Assembly (NCBI GenBank): GCA_021773215.1
Contig: JAJFKM010000031.1
Location: 1 to 64,000, forward strand
Direction: 5' to 3'
DNA: 64,000 bases
Source of the DNA: Gammaproteobacteria bacterium
GTDB lineage: Bacteria; Pseudomonadota; Gammaproteobacteria; Eutrophobiales; Eutrophobiaceae
Below the pieces are notes generated by a model. It was not told the origin of the DNA. It did not search any database and worked only from the letters and a program-made list of their open reading frames with translations. Shown here piece by piece: positions 1-8,007 of the stretch. Each line of letters starts with the position of its first letter. Position 1 is the first letter of the stretch. Both the position numbers and the translations under genes were made by a program.

Positions 1-2
1 TT

Positions 3-1427
3 GTGCTTGGCAGTCTGACCTTTGACTTAACGGCAAACAACGATGACCTCGTTGAGAACCCGGCGGAGACGTTTGCGTTGACAGCCAACGCGGCAACGAT
101 AACCGAAGGTACGGTGACGGTGGACGGCACGACGTTTGATATTGAGACGGTGACGATTAACGACATTGACCAAGACTTAACCTTTGCGTTGAGTCGTAAT
201 GTGGCGAGTATCTCTGAAGATGCCGGTGAGAGTGTGGTATTTACAGTGACGCTAGATGAAGCAATTAATACCGGAAACAGTGTGAGTATTGACGTGGGTT
301 TTGCGGGTACGAGTACGGCTGGAAATACCGATTTAACGACGACCTTGGTTGCAACGTTAATAGCGCAAGCGGGTGTAACGACCGGAGTGGCGTTTGACGG
401 TGTGGACACCTTGACATTTGACGATACATTTGTCGGCACGGCCTTTAACTTTACGTTAACAGCACAAGACGATGCATCGGATGAAGGCACCGAGGCGCTG
501 ACGTTGGAATTAACAAATGCGACCAATGCGAATGGAACGACGAGCATTACGACGCCGAGTGCTACGGTTAATATGACTGAAGCAGATGCTGCAGTAACAC
601 CACCTACACCTACAACACCAGAGGCAGACCTTAATCTGCAACAAATAACTGGCAATAGTGTTGATGGTTTTCCAGAAACAGAGAGCGAGTCGGATGGTGA
701 AACTGATGAAAATAGAGAGTTAAGCGCGGATGGTGCAGTAATCGATGCTGTTTCAGGTGCTTATAGTTTAGGTTCAGTTCGTGCTTTAGATGCAGATGGA
801 GCTGTATTGGATGCAGTTGAAGGCGCTAACAGTAGTACTGTTTATTTTGGTGATACGGTGGATGGTAAACTTGCCGATAATACTGGTCTATGGGATATCA
901 GTGGTGTTAAGGGATTTTCTGTTAGCTTTGCTGTATCTGAATCAAACGAGGGTACTGGTTCTGAGTCTGAGCTCAGTTTATTCCCATTACGTGTTGGTTC
1001 TCCAGAAGCGGAGATGAAAGATCAGTTAATCGTTAAATCGATTTTACGGGATAGATCACTATTTCTTGAGGTTGATTATTCGATTAATAGTGATCCGAAT
1101 TTGTTAGCGACGAGCATTTCTGTTCTTCAAGTCAATGGTAGTCCGTTACCTGATTGGTTACGAATTGATGATAAGGGAAGTTTGGTTAGTGGTGAACCGC
1201 CTGTAGGAACGGAAATGATTGAGTTACGTATAGAAGTTACCTTGAGTGATGGTACCGTAATTGTTCGTTATCTTGATGTTAATGTGACTAGCGGTGAAAT
1301 AGCCGCATTGCAAAAAATTGGTGACGAATTTATTGCTGGTGCAAGTTTATTCGATGATCAAATTGCACAAGAAGCAGTTAAATTTGATGATTCAATAGAT
1401 AAAATAAAAAATATCTTTATTAATTAG
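3..1427 (+). CDS. C-terminal part of a giant Calx-beta repeat surface protein (5' end outside window)
   Basis: The frame is open at the left edge, so only the last 475 or so residues are seen. Residues 1-205 hold the end of one and all of a second Calx-beta-like beta-sandwich repeat (SISEDAGESVVFTVTL, then a DEGTEALTLEL strand). A TPPTPTTP linker at about 200 follows. Residues 370-435 resemble a putative-Ig/cadherin-like domain (PLPDWLRIDDKG, then a GEPP turn). Such C-termini are common in very large secreted adhesins. It ends with a short Ile/Asp-rich helix, with no LPXTG motif, RTX nonapeptides or autotransporter barrel. A tolC-hlyD-type set lies directly downstream, which suggests it is their substrate (inference). 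The repeat part (1-600) is visibly richer in G+C than the C-terminal part. Adhesin function is inferred from family. Confidence 0.8.
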   Translation: MLGSLTFDLTANNDDLVENPAETFALTANAATITEGTVTVDGTTFDIETVTINDIDQDLTFALSRNVASISEDAGESVVFTVTLDEAINTGNSVSIDVGFAGTSTAGNTDLTTTLVATLIAQAGVTTGVAFDGVDTLTFDDTFVGTAFNFTLTAQDDASDEGTEALTLELTNATNANGTTSITTPSATVNMTEADAAVTPPTPTTPEADLNLQQITGNSVDGFPETESESDGETDENRELSADGAVIDAVSGAYSLGSVRALDADGAVLDAVEGANSSTVYFGDTVDGKLADNTGLWDISGVKGFSVSFAVSESNEGTGSESELSLFPLRVGSPEAEMKDQLIVKSILRDRSLFLEVDYSINSDPNLLATSISVLQVNGSPLPDWLRIDDKGSLVSGEPPVGTEMIELRIEVTLSDGTVIVRYLDVNVTSGEIAALQKIGDEFIAGASLFDDQIAQEAVKFDDSIDKIKNIFIN

Positions 1428-1456
1428 TAGTTTATAATTAAAATCAAATGCTTACT

Positions 1457-1480
1457 GTTAAGTGTTGGGGAACACTTAAC
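1457..1480. promoter_or_regulatory. Perfect 10-bp hairpin between adhesin and tolC gene
   Basis: GTTAAGTGTT, loop GGGG, AACACTTAAC: a perfect inverted repeat 30 bases after the adhesin stop. No T-run follows, so it is not a standard intrinsic terminator. It could be an attenuator, an RNA-processing site or a 3'-end stabiliser that separates adhesin from transporter mRNA levels (inference). Confidence 0.5.
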
Positions 1481-1564
1481 AATTGCTAATATAAATAAAT
1501 ATTATTAATTAAAGCGATTATCTATTTTATGAATAAAAATATGGAAATATATTTGTAGGTAATA

Positions 1565-3064
1565 ATGAATTACCGTAATTACATAATCGTATTTACCTTG
1601 TTCATATCGGGTTGTTCATTTATTCCCGTTCCATTTACAGCTGCAGAGTTAAAAGACCAAGCTGGCAAGGATAATGCCCGAGTTACTCAAAATCAGGAAC
1701 CGGTTGGTGGCCCTATTTCTCTTTATGAATCGATTGCGCGGGCATTAAAATATAACCTTGATTTTCATCTTGAGTTTGCTGAAAAGATACTCTCTGAAAC
1801 TGAGCTAGATCTCTCTCGCTATGATTTGTTACCGCAATTAGTTGCAGAGACCGGTTATAACGGTCGTGATAAATTTAGTGGTTCATCAAGTCAGTCATTG
1901 ATTACAGGCACACAATCCTTATCAACTTCGACTTCTTCTAATCGCGATATTTTTAATACTGATTTGAAGTTAACCTGGAATGTACTTGATTTTGGGCTGT
2001 CGTATATCAGGGCAAATCAAGCAGCAGACAAAGTTCTTATCGCTGAAGAAGAACAAAGAAAAGTTGTTAACCGAATTGTTCAGGATGTAAGAACCGCTTA
2101 TTGGCGTGCAGTCAGTAATGATCGATTAATTGAAAAGATTGAAAGCTTATTGAAACGGGTTTCTAAAGCGATAGAAGAATCAAAACAAATCGAAATAAAG
2201 CGTTTAGATCGACCTTTGACCGCGCTAACCTATCAACGAGAGCTAATTGGAATTAAACGTGAACTAGAAGAATTACAGCGTGATTTATCAATTGCTAAGA
2301 TTCAACTTGCGGCATTAATGAACCTAAGACCAGGTGAGAGCTTTCAGTTGATAATTCCCGAGAGAGTAGAAGCGATAAATAAGGTCGATATCTCTCCAGA
2401 AATGATGGAACAACTCGCTCTTGAGAATAGACCTGAGATCAGAACTATTTCTTATGAACAAAGAATCAATAAAAAAGAAGCTAAGGCAGCAATATTAAGT
2501 CTGTTACCTGGCCTGGATATTAATTTTGGGAAAAGTCACAGTAGTAACTCATTCTTGTTTAATAATAACTGGTTGAGTTATGGTGCTAAAATTAGTTGGA
2601 ATCTACTTGATATTTTTAGATACCCGGCAACGAAGAGAGAATTAGGTGCTAGAGAAAAGGTTCTGGAAGCGAGACGTCTAGCATTAAGTATGGCCATTTT
2701 GACTCAAGTTCATGTGAGTCTGGCGCAATATGAACATGCGCAACGCGAATATAAAACTGCCGCAGATTATTATATAACGCAGCAAAAAATTCTTGCCCAA
2801 TTAAAATCGGGTGTTTCGGCCCGCACGGTTACTGAACAATCCTTAATTCGAGAAGAAATGAATATGATGGTTGCGGAGATTAAATACGATATCGCTTTCT
2901 CTGATATTGAAAATGCCTATGCCAGTATTTTTGCATCTTTAGGGATTGATCCTTTTCCAATCGACGTAAATATGGATAACGTCGATTCATTGGCAAATTC
3001 AATTATGCATTACTTTGAAGGTTTATCTTTACATGAACAACTTTTTTCTATGAAGGTTAAATAG
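1565..3064 (+). CDS. TolC-family outer-membrane channel (lipoprotein-like signal)
   Basis: 499 residues. The N-terminus MNYRNYIIVFTLFISGCS is a lipoprotein signal with Cys at about 17, as in NodT/OprM-type channels. Two repeated halves with long helices follow, each with a WNVLDFGLSY or WNLLDIFRYP type motif, the hallmark beta/helix boundary of outer-membrane efflux proteins. Expected role: trimeric outer-membrane duct docking to periplasmic adaptors. The next gene begins 15 bases later, and three adaptor-type genes follow in the same direction. No ABC or RND pump is encoded nearby, so the channel is probably dedicated to exporting the upstream giant protein. Family assignment is firm; the substrate is inference. 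Confidence 0.88.
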   Translation: MNYRNYIIVFTLFISGCSFIPVPFTAAELKDQAGKDNARVTQNQEPVGGPISLYESIARALKYNLDFHLEFAEKILSETELDLSRYDLLPQLVAETGYNGRDKFSGSSSQSLITGTQSLSTSTSSNRDIFNTDLKLTWNVLDFGLSYIRANQAADKVLIAEEEQRKVVNRIVQDVRTAYWRAVSNDRLIEKIESLLKRVSKAIEESKQIEIKRLDRPLTALTYQRELIGIKRELEELQRDLSIAKIQLAALMNLRPGESFQLIIPERVEAINKVDISPEMMEQLALENRPEIRTISYEQRINKKEAKAAILSLLPGLDINFGKSHSSNSFLFNNNWLSYGAKISWNLLDIFRYPATKRELGAREKVLEARRLALSMAILTQVHVSLAQYEHAQREYKTAADYYITQQKILAQLKSGVSARTVTEQSLIREEMNMMVAEIKYDIAFSDIENAYASIFASLGIDPFPIDVNMDNVDSLANSIMHYFEGLSLHEQLFSMKVK

Positions 3065-3079
3065 GGCCGGAGCAGTCCA

Positions 3080-3856
3080 ATGAAACATAATGTATTAAAT
3101 TCCAAGCTAATAATATTGGTACTACCTATTATTTTTCTTTCTCAAGCAGGATATGCTGAAGACGATGATTTCTTTTCAACAGGTATAGTTTCAGACAACG
3201 TTAGGGGGCTCATTAAGCCAGTAGAGAGAGCTATTATCTCAAGTGAAATTTCTGCGAAAATAAATAGCATTCCTTTTAAGGCAGGCGATCGGTTTAAAAA
3301 AGGTGATTTGTTAGTTGGTTTTGATTGTTCTTTCTATCGTGCAGATATGGCGTCGGCTGAAGCGGCATATAAATCGAGACAAAGTGTGTTTGAGAATAAT
3401 AAGCAGCTATTAGCATTAAATGCGATAAGTGATATAGATGTTGCAATCTCTGAATCTGAAATGCAAGTCGCTCGAGCAGATCGCACTATGAAAGCGATAC
3501 GGGTCAATCAATGTAAAATAAAAGCACCCTATAGTGGTCGCGTGATTGAAGTTGCTATTAATGAGCATGAAACAGTCCAGGCGGACAGAGAAATTTTATC
3601 GATATTGAATGATCGTGATTTAGAAATTGAATTAATAGTGCCATCGAACTGGCTAAATTGGTTGGCTGTTGAAGAAGCATTTTCATTTATGATTGATGAA
3701 ACTGGAAAGGTTCTCGACGCTAAAGTTTCTAAAATTGGTGCTGTAGTAGATCCTGTGAGTCAGACAATAAAATTAACCGGTAAATTTTCTGGTGATATTA
3801 ATGGTGTGCTATCCGGTATGAGTGGTACTGCACAATTTAGTAAGAAGAATAATTGA
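3080..3856 (+). CDS. Periplasmic HlyD/RND-type adaptor subunit
   Basis: 258 residues. A signal peptide (about 1-26, ending SQAGYA) is followed by a barrel-sandwich (lipoyl-like) half, VERAIISSEISAKINSIPFKAG, a short helical hairpin at about 90-135, the second half with KIKAPYSGRVIEV, then a beta-barrel. This is the layout of periplasmic adaptors that bridge inner-membrane machinery to TolC. It is shorter than usual (350-400 residues), with a reduced hairpin. The start is supported by a GGAG ribosome site (GGCCGGAGCAG). The stop overlaps the region of the next start, indicating translational coupling. Confidence 0.85.
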   Translation: MKHNVLNSKLIILVLPIIFLSQAGYAEDDDFFSTGIVSDNVRGLIKPVERAIISSEISAKINSIPFKAGDRFKKGDLLVGFDCSFYRADMASAEAAYKSRQSVFENNKQLLALNAISDIDVAISESEMQVARADRTMKAIRVNQCKIKAPYSGRVIEVAINEHETVQADREILSILNDRDLEIELIVPSNWLNWLAVEEAFSFMIDETGKVLDAKVSKIGAVVDPVSQTIKLTGKFSGDINGVLSGMSGTAQFSKKNN

Positions 3857-3858
3857 TT

Positions 3859-5214
3859 ATGAGCACCGAATCACAAGGACCAGATATAGCTGCAGTATCG
3901 AAATTATTGCAATTAGAGTCTATGGCGCGTGCTGCCACATCAGTCGATGCGTTGCGATTTATGATCGTAAATGAAACACGTCGTTTATTACCTTATAGAC
4001 AAGCCTACTTGTTTTCTTCTATGCATCCAATAAAACGTGATTGCAAGCTTGTCTGTGCTTCTAGTGTTTCCGTGATTGAAGACCATGCCCCTTTTGCTAC
4101 CTGGCTAGAAAAAACGGTTGCTGCAATATTTGATAGTGAATCTATTGCGACACAAAGAGTAATTGATGAGGCACAATGCCCAGAGAAATTAAAAGAGGGT
4201 TGGCAGGAATTTTCTTTACCCTTTGCTCTTTGGACGCCATTAAAATTACCCGATGGCACTTTTATTGGTGGTCTATGGGTCACCAGAGAAACACCATGGC
4301 AAGATAATGAACTTGCTTTATTTAAGCGTCTTGGAGAAACATACGCGCACGCTTTAGTCGCTATTGCTAGCAGAAAAAAGATTTATCATCGACCAAAGAA
4401 GGTAACTTTTGCTGTTTGGATAATTATGCTGTTTTTATTGGCTGTTTTTATAAAACCGATGCGATTATCTGCATTGGCGCCAGCTGAGATCGTTGCAAAA
4501 GACGCAGTCATTGTTAGTTCTCCAATGGACGGTGTTATTGCAGAAATTGACTTCCCACCAAATACACATGTCAGTAAAGGGGAAACTGTTTTTCTACTAG
4601 AAGACACAAACCTTCGAAATGAATATAACATTGTAGAAAAGACCTTGGCGGTAGCAGAAGCAGAATACCGTAAGGCGTCTCAGGACTCATTTAGGGATTC
4701 AAAAAGCAAATCGCAAGTAGCATTGTTGAAATCCCAAGTAGCGTTGCACCGCAGTAAACTGGAATTTGCGGCAGAACTACTGGATAACATTCATGTTGAC
4801 GCAGCGAAAGAAGGATTACTTATCTATACGAATAAATCGGACTGGATTGGCAAGCCTGTTCAAGTCGGTGAGCGGGTCATGGAGATAGCAGATCCGGATA
4901 AAATTCAATTAAAGGTTAATTTATCGGTTGATGATGCAATCGTTTTGATTGAAGGTGCTGATATTGATGTGTTTCTGGATACAGATCCATTAAATCCGGT
5001 TACGGCAAAGCTTGTCAGTGCCAGTTATATGGCAGAAAAATATAATCAGGATACGCTTGCATATCGACTCTATGCAGAATTTGATGAGATTGATAATAAA
5101 AAATTGAGAATTGGTTCACAGGGGACAGCTAAGATATATGGTGAACGTGTATCTATATTTTTCTATCTATTTAGACGTCCTATATCATATGTTCGTCAGC
5201 TTTTTGGTGTATGA
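3859..5214 (+). CDS. GAF domain - transmembrane - HlyD-type adaptor fusion
   Basis: 451 residues from ATG 3859, chosen over TTG 3853, which overlaps the previous stop. Residues 15-175 resemble a GAF sensory domain (AAVSKLLQLESMARAATSV, LPYRQAYLF, WTPLKLPDG, FKRLGETYAHAL). One membrane helix (VWIIMLFLLAVFIKP, about 185-205) separates it from a periplasmic barrel-sandwich (AEIVAKDAVIVSSPMDGVIAE...), a short coiled hairpin and a beta-barrel. Topology implies a cytosolic GAF and a periplasmic adaptor, so cytoplasmic signals could gate export (inference). The stop overlaps the next start as ATGA. Compared with ordinary HlyD proteins, the N-terminal GAF is the odd part. Confidence 0.82.
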   Translation: MSTESQGPDIAAVSKLLQLESMARAATSVDALRFMIVNETRRLLPYRQAYLFSSMHPIKRDCKLVCASSVSVIEDHAPFATWLEKTVAAIFDSESIATQRVIDEAQCPEKLKEGWQEFSLPFALWTPLKLPDGTFIGGLWVTRETPWQDNELALFKRLGETYAHALVAIASRKKIYHRPKKVTFAVWIIMLFLLAVFIKPMRLSALAPAEIVAKDAVIVSSPMDGVIAEIDFPPNTHVSKGETVFLLEDTNLRNEYNIVEKTLAVAEAEYRKASQDSFRDSKSKSQVALLKSQVALHRSKLEFAAELLDNIHVDAAKEGLLIYTNKSDWIGKPVQVGERVMEIADPDKIQLKVNLSVDDAIVLIEGADIDVFLDTDPLNPVTAKLVSASYMAEKYNQDTLAYRLYAEFDEIDNKKLRIGSQGTAKIYGERVSIFFYLFRRPISYVRQLFGV

Positions 5215-7337
5215 ATGAGCCAGCCGAAGATATAACACTGCCGGTTTTACGGCATGATTTACAGTTGCTTGAGGGCCCTGTTGCACTTGATGGCTCACCT
5301 AGTTGGATAATTCTCGACCCGCTCAGAAATAAATACTTTTACATTGGTTGGACCGCATTTCAGCTCCTGTCCAGATGGTCTGTTGGCAAAGCTAGTATTT
5401 TAATTGAGAAAATCAAGCAAGAAACCACGCTTGATGTACATGATGATGATATCCAAAGTCTTTTATCATTTCTTTTTGCCAATAGTCTTACGCTTAATTC
5501 TGCAAATGGTACAAGCGATGATTACCTCGAACAATATTTAGCAAGTAAGCCCGGCTTTTTAAAATGGCTGATTCATAATTACTTGTTCATGAAAATACCC
5601 TTAGTTAAACCAACCGACTTCCTCAGGAAAACACTTGTTTATTTCGAACCATTTTTTTCGGTAACCACAGCCGCATTACTCGCATTTCTTGGACTGATCG
5701 GGCTCTATATGGTTGGACGACAATGGGATGAGTTTACGTCTACCTTTCTATACTTTTTTAATATGCAGGGACTCGCATTTTATTTTATATCACTAACAGC
5801 GATTAAAATATTACACGAACTTGCACACGCTTATACGGTAATCAGGTATGGGTGTCAGGTACCGACAATGGGGGTTGCGTTGTTAGTGATGTTTCCAATT
5901 CTATACACGGACACATCAGACACCTGGAAAGTTAAATCAGCGATTGAGCGTGCTCATGTTGGCGCTGCAGGTATGATAATGGAGTTGTATATTGCTTGTA
6001 TTGCGACATTTGCTTGGGCATTTTTACCTGATGGTATATTTAAAAGTGCAGCATTTATCATGGCAACAACGGGTTGGATATTGTCATTAGCAATTAATAC
6101 AAATATTTTAATGCGTTTCGATGGTTATTATATTTTTTCTGATTTGCTCGGTATTCAAAATTTGCAAAAGCGTGCATTTAGTATTGGTAAATGGAAGTTA
6201 ACTGAAGTTTTATTTAACTTAAGATTGAGGCCTCCCGAAGCATTATCATTATCAATGTTGAGAAAGCTCTATATTTATGCATGGTGTGTTTCGGTCTACC
6301 GAATATTTCTGTTCATAGGTATTGCAGTACTTGTCTATTATATGTTTTTCAAGATATTAGGCATAATTTTATTCACAATAGAAATCCTCTGGTTTATCGT
6401 ATTGCCAGTGGTTGGTTTAATAGGGGGTTGGTGGGAAATGAGATCCAAGATTATAAAAACTAGTCGTTTTTATCTTACGGCAACAATTTTCACCTGTTTA
6501 ATTATTCTTTTTATTTATCCGTGGAATTCAACTATAAAGATACCAGCGGTTTATAAGAGTCAAGATAAAGCGACATTGTTTTCAGTAGCACCCGGTTTTA
6601 TTGATTCCAGTTATTTGATCGAAGGCAAAAGTGTAGAAAAAGATGAAATCTTGTTGACATTAAATTCACCTGAAATAGATCATGAGATAGAAGTCACATT
6701 ACAAGAAGTCGATATTTTGAAACTTCAGGCAAAACGAATTGCTGCAAGTTCAGAGGACTTATCAAACATTCAGATAATTATCCAGCAGTTACAAGAGTCA
6801 CGATCTAAATTAAACGGCCTATATGAAAAGAAGAATGAGTTGACTGTTCGTGCACCAATAAGTGGTGTGGTTTACGATATGCAAGAGTCATTGCATCATG
6901 GTCGATGGATCAATGAGACTCTGCCTATTGCAACAATTATTGTTTCTGACAAACCTACTATTGAAGGTGTTATTACAGAAGAAGGATTAGCACGGATACA
7001 TCTCCAGACTAGCGCAAAATTTATTCCTGAAAACCCACAATTAAATTCAATATGGACTTTTGTCCAGGAAATAGAGCAAGCTAATCTCCAAGCTCTGGAT
7101 ATTCCAGTATTGGCCTCTGTTTTTGGCGGTAAAGTACCGGTTCAATATGATGAGTCAAATCAATTGGTTCCAGATAAATCAGTGTATCGAGTTCGATTTA
7201 ATATTAGTTCTGTTGAAGATGTCTCTGTAGAGCAAGTTATACGTGGTGTGGTGCATATTGAAGGAGAAACACAAAGCTTTATTAATAGAGCGTATAAACT
7301 AGTGGCTTCAGTATTACTTAAAGAGTCTGGTTTTTAA
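5211..7337 (+). CDS. PqqD-like / M50 zinc metalloprotease-like / HlyD fusion membrane protein
   Basis: 708 residues. Residues 15-95 look like a PqqD/RRE-type winged helix (HDLQLLEG, YFYIGWTAFQLLSRW, DDIQSLLSFLFANSL). Residues 145-440 are polytopic membrane segments of M50 type with HELAH at 202-206, a YTDTSDTW segment at 232-239 and NILMRFDGYY at 298-307, matching the HExxH and distal Asp-Gly ligand motif of site-2-protease-like proteins. Residues 445-705 form a periplasmic HlyD-like part with two barrel-sandwich halves (VAPGFIDSSYLIEGKSV, LTVRAPISGVVYDM) around a coiled hairpin. Zinc ligands look intact, so proteolysis is possible. The ATGA overlap with the GAF adaptor implies one complex. 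Role as the inner-membrane core of adhesin export is inference. Confidence 0.82.
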   Translation: MNEPAEDITLPVLRHDLQLLEGPVALDGSPSWIILDPLRNKYFYIGWTAFQLLSRWSVGKASILIEKIKQETTLDVHDDDIQSLLSFLFANSLTLNSANGTSDDYLEQYLASKPGFLKWLIHNYLFMKIPLVKPTDFLRKTLVYFEPFFSVTTAALLAFLGLIGLYMVGRQWDEFTSTFLYFFNMQGLAFYFISLTAIKILHELAHAYTVIRYGCQVPTMGVALLVMFPILYTDTSDTWKVKSAIERAHVGAAGMIMELYIACIATFAWAFLPDGIFKSAAFIMATTGWILSLAINTNILMRFDGYYIFSDLLGIQNLQKRAFSIGKWKLTEVLFNLRLRPPEALSLSMLRKLYIYAWCVSVYRIFLFIGIAVLVYYMFFKILGIILFTIEILWFIVLPVVGLIGGWWEMRSKIIKTSRFYLTATIFTCLIILFIYPWNSTIKIPAVYKSQDKATLFSVAPGFIDSSYLIEGKSVEKDEILLTLNSPEIDHEIEVTLQEVDILKLQAKRIAASSEDLSNIQIIIQQLQESRSKLNGLYEKKNELTVRAPISGVVYDMQESLHHGRWINETLPIATIIVSDKPTIEGVITEEGLARIHLQTSAKFIPENPQLNSIWTFVQEIEQANLQALDIPVLASVFGGKVPVQYDESNQLVPDKSVYRVRFNISSVEDVSVEQVIRGVVHIEGETQSFINRAYKLVASVLLKESGF

Positions 7338-7524
7338 CTAACGATTAAAAACATGGTGATTTACATGTTATATCAGCGGGCATAAACGTTATATTCATCA
7401 CACTCAATTAGTATGAAACGAGACATAGTTCTCATGTAATTAATTCATAATGTGAATCAGCACACATCATTTTATTTAATTTATTATATAGTTTAAATAT
7501 GTCTCACAACTATATGTAAAATAG

Positions 7525-7866
7525 ATGAAAAAATATTACACACTTATTACATTTTTAGCCGTTATTCTGTCAAGCACGGCATGTACATCTACAATTAGTC
7601 ATGTTGTTGAATCTTCCGAGCCCGATAATACCTTGTTAGTCTATGAGGATGGTCGGATGGAATTCAATTCACGCTTTATTAATGAAGATGAAGTCGTCAT
7701 TTATAACGATGGTAGAGGTGGCGAACGTGCTGCAATAAAAGTTCGTGTGCCAATACATTCAGATTTTTATCGTGACTCTATAGTCGTCGTACGGGTTGCT
7801 GATCAATTTGATGAGTCAGTAGCTGATGGCCACCATGATGCTGTAATTACAGATAATATAAATTAA
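7525..7866 (+). CDS. Small putative lipoprotein
   Basis: 113 residues. A lipoprotein signal ends in LSSTAC with the lipidated Cys at 20. The remainder is a small, acidic, beta-rich domain (LVYEDGRMEFNSRF, EVVIYNDGRGGERAAIKV, YRDSIVVVRV). I do not recognise a family. It lies 187 bases after the secretion gene block in the same orientation, so it may be a late member of that locus or independent. No strong ribosome site is visible before the ATG. Confidence 0.6.
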   Translation: MKKYYTLITFLAVILSSTACTSTISHVVESSEPDNTLLVYEDGRMEFNSRFINEDEVVIYNDGRGGERAAIKVRVPIHSDFYRDSIVVVRVADQFDESVADGHHDAVITDNIN

Positions 7867-7895
7867 TAATGTGTTGAAAACCCGTGCAGGACGTA

Positions 7896-7999
7896 GTCGG
7901 TAGACACCGACAGTAGGCGCTTTATGCGATTTCTAAGTACCTCGACTTTGTCTCCTGAGTCGTTCTACCTCCTGCGTCCTTGCAGTCGTGCATCCATGC
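7896..7999. repeat. Tandem small-hairpin repeat array (copy 1)
   Basis: Consecutive short inverted repeats: GTCGGT/ACCGAC (7896-7911), CGACT/AGTCG (7943-7962), CTGC-GTCCTT-GCAG (7972-7985) and GCAT-CC-ATGC (7990-7999). Three of the four loops contain TCC or CC. It lies between the convergent small lipoprotein and Kef antiporter genes. Part of it recurs at 21823-21851 (CTCCTGCGTCC.TGCAGTCGT) and the general design recurs at 15725-15805. Confidence 0.55.
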
Positions 8000-8007
8000 A
8001 GGCAATA

